From Veillonella sp. (GTDB taxonomy: Bacteria; Bacillota; Negativicutes; Veillonellales; Veillonellaceae): DNA of 9,054 bases. Under the pieces are notes generated by a model, which was not told the origin of the DNA, did not search any database, and worked only from the letters and a program-made list of their open reading frames with translations. Of the stretch, positions 1-5,150 are shown in pieces; within the stretch, counting starts at the first letter, position 1, and every line of letters starts with the position of its first letter. The position numbers were made by a program, and so were the translations under genes. The stretch is from assembly GCF_015058545.1 (NCBI RefSeq), contig NZ_SVCB01000069.1, positions 1 through 9,054 of the forward strand. Direction: 5' to 3'.

Positions 1-60
1 AACCTCCTAAGTTGAAATGTTGTGGTTACCAGACCAACTTCATTGTACCATTAGGAGGTT
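1..60. repeat. 60-bp segment bounded by perfect 10-bp inverted repeats containing a Shine-Dalgarno core
   Basis: AACCTCCTAA (1-10) is the exact reverse complement of TTAGGAGGTT (51-60). Further internal complementarity exists (AAGTTG 9-14 with CAACTT 35-40; GTT/AAC and GGT/ACC pairs near 19-38), so the RNA of either strand could form a long branched hairpin. The arms carry AGGAGG or its complement. No start codon at proper spacing follows the site on either strand inside the window. It may be a mobile-element end or a structured RNA; I cannot name it. Confidence 0.6.
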
Positions 61-90
61 CTTTCCTTTTCTATAAGAGTTTTTTACCGA

Positions 91-109
91 CCCCCAGTTT
101 AACTGGGGG
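91..109. repeat. Perfect 19-bp inverted repeat CCCCCAGTT-T-AACTGGGGG
   Basis: Nine-base arms flank a single T. On the plus strand the stem is preceded by a T-run (81-85 and flanks) and followed by only TTTAG, so it is a poor terminator; on the minus strand no T-tract follows. GC-rich subterminal hairpins of this kind occur at IS200/IS605-type element ends and their guide RNAs, but I see no transposase gene, so the element assignment is weak. Confidence 0.6.
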
Positions 110-132
110 TTTAGTCATGCCTATTCGGCGTA

Positions 133-166
133 CAATAAAAAGATGATGCGAAGCTTCGCATCATCT
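133..166 (-). terminator. Rho-independent terminator after the S1-domain gene
   Basis: A perfect 26-bp palindrome (141-166, core GATGATGCGAAGCTTCGC) folds into a strong hairpin, with AGCT forming the tight loop. On the minus strand it is followed by TTTTATTG. It starts 6 bp beyond the stop codon of the S1-domain gene. Confidence 0.92.
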
Positions 167-172
167 CACTGT

Positions 173-664
173 TTAATCTCTGCGACCTCCACGACCGCCA
201 CGTTTGGATTCGGTATTTCGTTTTAAATCTGTCAATCGTTCTTCGCTGTCTTTTAAGAAACGACTCATTTTATCTTCAAAGGACATACCGCCGCTTTTGC
301 GTTCAAAAGAATTACGGCGATTACCATCGTGAGCACTGCGAGCATGCCCATCATGCTGACGTGGGCGGAACTCTCGTTCTCTAGGTTCACGATTTTCAGT
401 CTTTGGCGCTCTTGGCGCAGCTTCCGGTTTAGGTAATGTTTGCTTAATCGATAAGCTGATCTTACCTTTTTCATCCACACTCAAAACTTTAACCTTAACT
501 GTGTCTGCTTCTTTAATAAAATCCGAAATATTTTCCACATATTCATTCGCAACTTCTGAAATGTGCACCAAACCCGTTTGTTTGTTACCTAAGTCAACAA
601 ACGCACCAAATTTCGTGATCCCCGTAACAGTGCCTTCAAGAACACTACCTACTTCAATGGCCAT
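173..664 (-). CDS. yabR: S1-domain RNA-binding protein (YabR/YugI-like)
   Basis: A 163-residue cytoplasmic RNA-binding protein. Residues 1-76 form one S1 (OB-fold) domain, with MAIEVGSVLEGTVTGITKFG and TGLVHISEVA as its typical strands. A low-complexity basic linker (about 78-125, Arg/Pro/Glu/His) follows, then a predicted helix (MSFEDKMSRFLKDSEERL, 127-144) and an RGG-like tail ending GGRGGRRD. In B. subtilis the homologous YabR is encoded directly after divIC, as here; YugI and GSP13 are ribosome-associated relatives. The tail should add non-specific RNA binding. The frame is open to 721, but the strong promoter at 729-758 and family alignment put the start at 664. It is likely transcribed from its own promoter, with a terminator 6 bp past its stop. 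Its exact role, possibly translation or stress, cannot be read from sequence. Confidence 0.9.
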   Translation of the reverse strand: MAIEVGSVLEGTVTGITKFGAFVDLGNKQTGLVHISEVANEYVENISDFIKEADTVKVKVLSVDEKGKISLSIKQTLPKPEAAPRAPKTENREPREREFRPRQHDGHARSAHDGNRRNSFERKSGGMSFEDKMSRFLKDSEERLTDLKRNTESKRGGRGGRRD

Positions 665-677
665 GCTAACCCAATGT

Positions 678-683
678 CCTCCT
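678..683 (-). promoter_or_regulatory. Ribosome binding site of the S1-domain gene, long spacing
   Basis: A perfect AGGAGG lies 13 bases before the ATG at 664, longer than the usual 5-9. No in-frame ATG, GTG or TTG occurs in between, and the protein N-terminus MAIEVGS matches the family, so 664 remains the best start. Confidence 0.65.
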
Positions 684-728
684 AAAATTACTAAAAACGT
701 TGTGCCGTAATACATGCACACTAGTTTA

Positions 729-758
729 ATTATATAGGGCTTTGAAAAACCTTGTCAA
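729..758 (-). promoter_or_regulatory. Consensus promoter for the S1-domain gene
   Basis: A perfect TTGACA (753-758) and a perfect TATAAT (729-734) are separated by 18 bases on the minus strand, just past the stop of the divIC-like gene. Transcription would start near 722. That excludes in-frame ATGs at 721 and 715 as useful starts and supports translation from 664, with a leader of about 58 nt. Confidence 0.8.
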
Positions 759-761
759 CAG

Positions 762-1070
762 CTATTTAACGTACGGTACTTCGCCCGGTTTTACCAGCCC
801 CAATTCATCGCGTGCTACCCCTTCAATCTCTTTAGGATCCTGAAGACGCTGTTTATCCTGTTCCAGCGCTTCATTGCTCTTCTTCAATTCTTCGATTTGA
901 ATTTGTAACTGATGTTGTTGCTGTTTGATAACATAAATATCATACATCGTGCGCAAAATAAAGATAAGACCTAACGCAAGTATAATGATTTGTGCCCACA
1001 TTATAATTTTATTGCGTTTCGGTCGTTCCCTACGGCCCGCACGGGGGCCTTTTTTTATCTCCTCTGCCAT
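762..1070 (-). CDS. divIC: Septum formation initiator family protein (DivIC/FtsB type)
   Basis: This small bitopic membrane protein belongs to the divisome complex with FtsL and DivIB/FtsQ. The 102 residues show the family plan: a basic cytoplasmic tail (1-21, rich in Lys/Arg), one membrane segment (about 22-40, IIMWAQIIILALGLIFIL), an external coiled coil (about 47-78, rich in Gln, Leu, Glu) and the conserved end segment DPKEIEGVARDELGLVKPGE (78-97). The ATG follows a GAGGA site. In B. subtilis divIC is followed by the S1-domain gene yabR, and the same order is seen here, which supports divIC over the related ftsL. It has its own promoter at 1110-1138. Functional assignment is by family and synteny. 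Confidence 0.88.
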   Translation of the reverse strand: MAEEIKKGPRAGRRERPKRNKIIMWAQIIILALGLIFILRTMYDIYVIKQQQHQLQIQIEELKKSNEALEQDKQRLQDPKEIEGVARDELGLVKPGEVPYVK

Positions 1071-1236
1071 ATGTTAGTCCTCATCGTCACGTACTGCTTG
1101 AATGAGCCTATTATAACATTAATATCGAAACTCATCAATGAATCATTGCCTTGATGACAACTAAATTAATTCACCCATTTACTCGCTACCGAGGTCTATG
1201 GATTTCATCGCTTGAGTATACTCATATTCCTTACAA
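1071..1236. other. Intergenic region between folK and the divIC-like gene
   Basis: The gap of 166 bp contains the promoter of the next gene (1110-1138), a perfect 12-bp palindrome TGAGTATACTCA (1213-1224) just after the folK stop, and a weak hairpin CAATG/CATTG (1137-1148). No stem followed by a T-tract is visible, so how the folate transcript ends is not clear from the sequence. Confidence 0.5.
1110..1138 (-). promoter_or_regulatory. Extended -10 promoter for the divIC-like gene
   Basis: On the minus strand TGTTATAAT gives a perfect TATAAT (1110-1115) preceded by an extended -10 TG. A TTGATG box (1133-1138), four of six matches to TTGACA, stands 17 bases upstream. The predicted start, near 1103, would leave a leader of about 33 nt before the ATG at 1070. 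Confidence 0.65.
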
Positions 1237-1713
1237 TTATGCTTCGTCCAATTCGTTTATTCTGTCCCCAATAATCTGCCCGTGAAAACTAAAGCTGGGA
1301 TACAATTCCCTGAGCGGCACTAAGACAAACGCTCTATCCCACAAATAAGGATGGGGAATCGTTAGCGTTTCACTTTGCACCGCCAAGATGTGTCCGTCTT
1401 CTTTTTCAGCCCACACGATATCGAGATCAAGTGTGCGCGGTCCCCAATGAACCAACCGTTCTCGGCCGGCCGCTTTTTCAAGCGCCTGCATCACCTCGAG
1501 CATAGCTTCCGGCTCTAAGGTGGTAACAACCTTACAGGCACCATTTAAAAACGGCCCCTGATCCGTGTTGCCCCAAGGCGCCGTTTCCAGCCATTTAGAG
1601 GGCGTCACCGACTCAATGGCTTCATGGCGACGCAAACCGTCAATAGCATTGGCCAAATATTGCTCACGGTCGCCTAAATTAGATCCCAAACTGAGATAAT
1701 AGATATATTTCAT
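1237..1713 (-). CDS. folK: 6-hydroxymethyl-7,8-dihydropterin pyrophosphokinase (HPPK)
   Basis: This enzyme transfers pyrophosphate from ATP to 6-hydroxymethyl-7,8-dihydropterin, making the FolP substrate. The 158 residues match the usual length. Motifs are LSLGSNLGDRE (7-17), the ETAPWGNTDQGPFLN segment (43-57) and the HPPK signature ending in GPRTLDLDI (91-99), where Asp96 and Asp98 bind the two magnesium ions; IPHPYLWDRAFVLVPL follows. The ATG at 1713 is chosen over an immediately preceding in-frame TTG because an AGGTGA site lies about eight bases upstream and MKYIYYLSLGSN is the expected N-terminus. It is the last gene of the operon. No folC or aminodeoxychorismate genes are in view, so p-aminobenzoate supply and glutamylation are encoded elsewhere. 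Confidence 0.96.
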   Translation of the reverse strand: MKYIYYLSLGSNLGDREQYLANAIDGLRRHEAIESVTPSKWLETAPWGNTDQGPFLNGACKVVTTLEPEAMLEVMQALEKAAGRERLVHWGPRTLDLDIVWAEKEDGHILAVQSETLTIPHPYLWDRAFVLVPLRELYPSFSFHGQIIGDRINELDEA

Positions 1714-1726
1714 CAAAAAGTCTCAC

Positions 1727-2089
1727 CTACATTTGACCTCGCGTAATGGTAATTTCCGCATAGTCCAGCATGCCCGGAATCGGTACCGCCGGTTTACGAA
1801 TGGCCACAGCGAGCCCGATAATGCCGCGATAATTATTCCATAATTCATCGGCAATCAAAGTACCCACTTTTTCCAATAATTTCTGCGGTTCCCCCGTCAC
1901 GACACGTTCCACCGTATTATATACTTCCACATAATTAATGGAATCCGCCAAATCGTCGGACTGACCGGCTTTGGTCAAATCTATTAAAATCGTTACATCC
2001 ACAAAAAAACGTTGCCCCTGACTGTTTTCCGATTCCAAGTTCCCATGATACCCGAAAAAGCCCATATTTTTTAAAACAATCTTATCCAT
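1727..2089 (-). CDS. folB: Dihydroneopterin aldolase
   Basis: This enzyme cleaves 7,8-dihydroneopterin to 6-hydroxymethyl-7,8-dihydropterin and glycolaldehyde. The 120-residue length is typical, and the protein acts as a homo-octamer. Visible family residues, numbered against the S. aureus enzyme, are Glu21 in ESENSQGQRF (Glu22), Tyr53 in INYVEV (Tyr54), Glu73 in LLEKV (Glu74) and the catalytic Lys99 in RKPAVPIPG (Lys100). A longer open frame extends upstream to 2197, but MDKIVLKNMGFFGYHG is the normal family N-terminus and its ATG forms a TAATG overlap with the folP stop, with GGAGAG just upstream. The stop lies 13 bp before folK; the two proteins are separate here, unlike the fused FolBK of some streptococci. 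Confidence 0.96.
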   Translation of the reverse strand: MDKIVLKNMGFFGYHGNLESENSQGQRFFVDVTILIDLTKAGQSDDLADSINYVEVYNTVERVVTGEPQKLLEKVGTLIADELWNNYRGIIGLAVAIRKPAVPIPGMLDYAEITITRGQM

Positions 2090-2925
2090 TAGAACTCTCC
2101 TCTCAACAAGGCATCTGCTACGGTCAATGCTTTTTTGTGCATGTCTACATTGTGCACGCGCACCATATCTATTCCCTGAATTAAGCCAGTAATACAAGCA
2201 GCCACAGTGCCTTCGTCACGTTGATCCGGCGGGCAATCATTGAGCATGGCCCCGATAAAACGCTTACGGCTCGGCGCCAACAAAACAGGGTATTCATAGG
2301 CCGTCAATTCGCCGAGACGCTGCATAACCTCAATATTCTGCTCGCCCGTTTTGCCAAAACCGATGCCCGGATCGAGCCAAATGTTCTGCGGTAAAATCCC
2401 TTCTTTTAAGGCAATGTCCACAGACGCAAAGAAAAAGGCTTTCATATCTTCGATGATATCGCCGTAATTCGTATCATTCTGGTTGTGCATGATGATAACC
2501 GGCACCTTGTGTTTAGCCGCTACGGCCGCAATATCCGGGTCGTAACGAAGGCCCCAAATATCGTTCAGGATATGTGCCCCGTGAGACAGTGCATAATCCG
2601 CTGTTTCGGCCCGATAGGTATCAATGGAAATCGGTACCTTGGTAGCTTCCAAGACAGGACCTAAGAGCGCCTCCATACGGCTGATTTCTTCTGCCACCGA
2701 AATATGCGTATGACCCGGCCGCGTTGATTCTACGCCGAGGTCAATTAAATCGGCGCCCTGCATTTCCATTTCACGAGCATGCACGATAGCCGCGTCCGGT
2801 GTATTATATTTGCCGCCGTCGGAGAATGAATCGGGCGTGCCGTTCAAAATCCCCATAATCAAAGTACTGTTATTGAGCACCAACGTTCTGCCGTCATCCC
2901 ATTTATAACTGCGTCGTTTGAACAT
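2089..2925 (-). CDS. folP: Dihydropteroate synthase
   Basis: This enzyme joins 6-hydroxymethyl-7,8-dihydropterin pyrophosphate to p-aminobenzoate to give 7,8-dihydropteroate, and is the target of sulfonamides. The 278-residue TIM barrel shows the family motifs in order: loop 1 MGILNGTPDSFSDGG (24-38), loop 2 ESTRPG (66-71), SIDT (100-103, pterin-binding Asp102), NDIWG (121-125), DPGIGFGK (185-192, Asp185), SRKRF (219-223, Lys221) and RVHN (256-259). Three positions depart from the common pattern: Gly29 where Val is usual in NvTPDSFSDGG, Val65 for Gly before ESTRP, and Asn259 for Asp in RVHDV. The start at 2925 is fixed by AGGAGG eight bases upstream (2934-2939), so the gene begins inside folE. 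Its TAA stop shares a base with the folB ATG, implying coupled translation. No sulfonamide-resistance (Sul-type) insertion is evident in loop 1. Confidence 0.96.
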   Translation of the reverse strand: MFKRRSYKWDDGRTLVLNNSTLIMGILNGTPDSFSDGGKYNTPDAAIVHAREMEMQGADLIDLGVESTRPGHTHISVAEEISRMEALLGPVLEATKVPISIDTYRAETADYALSHGAHILNDIWGLRYDPDIAAVAAKHKVPVIIMHNQNDTNYGDIIEDMKAFFFASVDIALKEGILPQNIWLDPGIGFGKTGEQNIEVMQRLGELTAYEYPVLLAPSRKRFIGAMLNDCPPDQRDEGTVAACITGLIQGIDMVRVHNVDMHKKALTVADALLRGEF

Positions 2926-3484
2926 CCGTTGAACCTCCTAAAATAGTCAAAGCTTCTTCCCGAAGCTGTCCCGTCCGGCTTAACACGCCGCGACATTCCA
3001 TGGTTACAACGGCCGTTCCTTGTTGCAACTCGCCTTTAATGAGCATACACAAATGTGTTGCTTTAATGCGTACCATCACGCCTTCCGCTTCCAAATCCGT
3101 CTCCAGAGCCGTCGCAATCTCGCGGGTCATGCGCTCCTGGAGCTGCGGCCGATGGGCGAATAAATTCACCAAATCGCTGAGCTTGCTGAGCCCTGCTACA
3201 CGACCGTCTTTCGGTTGGTAAATAATATCGGCAGTGCCGAAAAAAGGCATCAAATGATGTTCACATACAGAATAGAAAGGGATACTCGTTACCGCTACCA
3301 AGCCTTTGTACTCGGTAGGGAAAATATCGCCCCAAATCTCAGCGCTGGACTTATTCATGCCGGCAAACAACTCTTCATATAAACCGGCCACCCGTTGCGG
3401 CGTTTTCTCCATATCAGCCGCTTTTAAATCAATGCCCAAGGCTGTTAAAAACTGTGCAACACCCTCGCTGGCCTGTTCTTTCAT
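2903..3484 (-). CDS. folE: GTP cyclohydrolase I (FolE, type IA), with unusual triphosphate-site residues
   Basis: This enzyme opens the guanine ring of GTP to give 7,8-dihydroneopterin triphosphate and formate, the first step of folate synthesis. It works in the cytoplasm as a homodecamer with one zinc per subunit. The 193 residues are near the family length. Zinc ligands are Cys74 and His77 in CEHHLMPF and Cys146 in THLCM; His144 matches the catalytic His179 of E. coli, and Gln116/Glu117 in RPQLQER match Gln151/Glu152 that hold the guanine. Arg31 in TPQRVA is kept. Two basic residues differ: the Arg of the usual SKxxR motif is Asp104 (GLSKLSD), and the Arg before Gly in the HxCxxxRG region is Lys150 (HLCMLIKG). 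The start at 3484 follows GGAGGT. The 3' end overlaps folP by 23 bp. Assignment is strong from motifs and operon context; full activity on GTP is a little less certain because of the substitutions. Confidence 0.93.
   Translation of the reverse strand: MKEQASEGVAQFLTALGIDLKAADMEKTPQRVAGLYEELFAGMNKSSAEIWGDIFPTEYKGLVAVTSIPFYSVCEHHLMPFFGTADIIYQPKDGRVAGLSKLSDLVNLFAHRPQLQERMTREIATALETDLEAEGVMVRIKATHLCMLIKGELQQGTAVVTMECRGVLSRTGQLREEALTILGGSTDVQTTQL
2934..2940 (-). promoter_or_regulatory. Strong ribosome binding site of folP inside folE
   Basis: TAGGAGG on the minus strand, with the AGGAGG core (2934-2939) eight bases before the folP ATG at 2925, lies within the last codons of folE. It decides the folP start and shows that the 23-bp gene overlap is genuine. 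Confidence 0.85.
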
Positions 3485-3495
3485 GACAAGACCTC

Positions 3496-5052
3496 CTATA
3501 CGATTTTAGTCGTCCACGATTCCACGTTCCACTCATCGGTAATCCAAGAGCGATAAAACTCCGGCTCATGGCTGACTACCAAAATCGTTCCTTTAAAACG
3601 ACGTAACGCATCAGCCAATTCTTCCTTGGCGGCTACGTCCAAATGATTCGTCGGTTCGTCCAAAACCAACACATTGTACGGCTCCTGCATCAATTTGCAG
3701 AGTCGCACTTTTGCATTCTCACCGCCTGACAAGACGCGCATCTGGCTTGTAATGTGCTCATTGGTTAGCCCGCAACGAGCCAGCGCGGCCCGTACTTCCG
3801 CATTCGTCATGGCAGGATATGCATTCCAAATATAATCAAGTGCCGTCATATCATTATGGGCACTGTCTTCCTGTTCAAAATAGCCGACTTGTAAAAAGTC
3901 GCCTCGTTCCACCTCACCGGCAAACGGTTTAATTAACCCCAACAATGTTTTAAGGAGTGTTGTTTTGCCGAGACCATTCACACCGCGTACGGCAATTTTC
4001 TGATTTCGCTCAAGCACTACATCCACCGGTTTAGTCAAGGCCGAATCATAACCAAGCACCAAATCTTTGGCGCTGACTACGAAGCGGCTCGGCGTACGGC
4101 CTTCTTTAAAACCAAAGGACACTTCCAAATGAACCTTCGGTTTGTCCAAAATCTCCATCTTCTCTAAGCGCTTCGCTCGGGAATTGGCCATACCGCGCGT
4201 AGCCACGCGCGCCTTGTTGCGTTGAATGAAATCTTCCATGCGCGCAATTTCCTGCTGCTGCCGCTCATAGGCTTTAACAGCCTGCGCACGCTGCACTTCA
4301 TAAGCTGCAAGGAACTGTTCATAGTTCCCCGTATAGCGCGTCAACTGCGCCTGTTCGATGTGATAAATCACATTGACTACGGAATTCAAAAATTCCATGT
4401 CATGAGAGATGAGAATAAAGGCGTTTTCATAATTTTGCAAATAATTCTTAAGCCACTCAATATGCTCCACGTCCAAATAGTTCGTCGGTTCGTCCAAGAG
4501 CAAAATGGTCGGTTTTTGCAATAAGAGCTTCGTAAGTAATACCTTCGTACGCTGACCGCCGCTCAATTCGTTAACGAGTCGGTCAAGACCGATGTCTACA
4601 AGCCCTAGGCCCTGCGCCGTGCGCTCAATGGTGGCATCGATTTCGTAAAAACCGCGGTGTTCCAACTCTTCCTGCCATTCGCCGGTCTTCTCCAAGAGCT
4701 CATTCATGCGCGCTTCGTCACAATCGGTCATCTCCATGTAAGCAGCCTGCAACTCTTTATCCAATTCGAATAAATCGCTGAATGCATCACGTAGCACGTC
4801 GCGAATCGTCTGGCCTTCCGCCAATACGCTGTGCTGATCCAAATAACCTACGGTACCCTTATTGGACCATTGCACCGTACCTTCGTCGGGCAGAATTTTA
4901 CCCGTTATAATATTTAAAAACGTAGACTTCCCTTCGCCATTAGCGCCGATTAAGCCTACATGTTCACCTTTTAATAAACGAAACGACGCATCATCCAAAA
5001 TTTGACGGGCGCCGAAGCCATGCGTCACATGTGACACCGTTAGTACACTCAT
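3496..5052 (-). CDS. ABC-F family ATPase (YkpA/YbiT-like)
   Basis: This 518-residue protein has two ABC ATPase domains and no membrane segment, the layout of the ABC-F family, whose members bind the ribosome and act in translation or antibiotic protection and not in transport. Domain 1: Walker A GANGEGKST (36-44), Q-loop Gln73, signature LSGGQ (163-167), Walker B LLLDEP (184-189), H-loop His217. Domain 2: Walker A GVNGLGKTT (357-365), signature LSGGE (441-445), Walker B VLVLDE (461-466), His495. Between them, about residues 245-325, lies the charged helical linker (P-site tRNA interaction motif). The segment around the first signature and Walker B resembles B. subtilis YkpA. The start follows GGGAG. 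The gene ends with a TAG that forms part of the folE ribosome binding site, so the two are surely co-transcribed. Whether it protects against an antibiotic or is housekeeping cannot be told from sequence; the lack of a C-terminal extension and the resemblance to YkpA favour housekeeping. Confidence 0.93.
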   Translation of the reverse strand: MSVLTVSHVTHGFGARQILDDASFRLLKGEHVGLIGANGEGKSTFLNIITGKILPDEGTVQWSNKGTVGYLDQHSVLAEGQTIRDVLRDAFSDLFELDKELQAAYMEMTDCDEARMNELLEKTGEWQEELEHRGFYEIDATIERTAQGLGLVDIGLDRLVNELSGGQRTKVLLTKLLLQKPTILLLDEPTNYLDVEHIEWLKNYLQNYENAFILISHDMEFLNSVVNVIYHIEQAQLTRYTGNYEQFLAAYEVQRAQAVKAYERQQQEIARMEDFIQRNKARVATRGMANSRAKRLEKMEILDKPKVHLEVSFGFKEGRTPSRFVVSAKDLVLGYDSALTKPVDVVLERNQKIAVRGVNGLGKTTLLKTLLGLIKPFAGEVERGDFLQVGYFEQEDSAHNDMTALDYIWNAYPAMTNAEVRAALARCGLTNEHITSQMRVLSGGENAKVRLCKLMQEPYNVLVLDEPTNHLDVAAKEELADALRRFKGTILVVSHEPEFYRSWITDEWNVESWTTKIV

Positions 5053-5080
5053 CAGTCATCTCCCAACCGCATATCTAATG

Positions 5081-5106
5081 TAAAAGCCGTCTAAAAAAGA
5101 CGGCTT
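5081..5106 (-). terminator. Hairpin with short T-tract: terminator of the fusion gene and possible leader attenuator
   Basis: AAGCCGTC (5084-5091) pairs with GACGGCTT (5099-5106), an 8-bp perfect stem with a 7-nt loop. On the minus strand the stem runs into TTTT, a modest U-tract. It lies 25 bp beyond the stop of the fusion gene and would end that transcript. It also lies downstream of the predicted operon promoter at 5122-5150, so the ABC-F/folate transcript must read through it. Confidence 0.65.
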
Positions 5107-5121
5107 AATTTAACCATATAT

Positions 5122-5150
5122 ATTTTACCTTTATTTTACTTCTCTGTCAA
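5122..5150 (-). promoter_or_regulatory. Sigma-A-type promoter for the ABC-F/folate operon
   Basis: On the minus strand a perfect -35 TTGACA (5145-5150) is followed after 17 bases by TAAAAT (5122-5127), five of six matches to the -10 consensus. The -35 lies inside the last codons of the fusion enzyme gene (..FDREVK). Transcription would begin near 5115, giving a leader of about 60 nt before the ABC-F start at 5052. It is the only strong promoter I find upstream of the operon. The call rests on sequence match alone. Confidence 0.65.

Noticed and set aside
3..146. Open plus-strand frame of 47 codons ending at a TGA within the terminator
   Set aside because: It has no recognisable family motif, no start inside the window with a ribosome site, and crosses two inverted repeats. 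An open run of this length is expected by chance fairly often.
665..721. N-terminal extension of the S1-domain protein (starts at 721 or 715)
   Set aside because: The predicted transcription start is near 722, so these starts would be nearly leaderless, and the added residues do not match the S1-protein family N-terminus.
1213..1224. Palindrome TGAGTATACTCA as the terminator of the folate operon
   Set aside because: The stem is only 6 bp, A/T-rich, with no loop or T-tract.
2090..2197. N-terminal extension of FolB over folP
   Set aside because: It is a shadow of folP. FolB proteins begin with the MDKIVLKNMG-type sequence, and the TAATG junction marks the true start.
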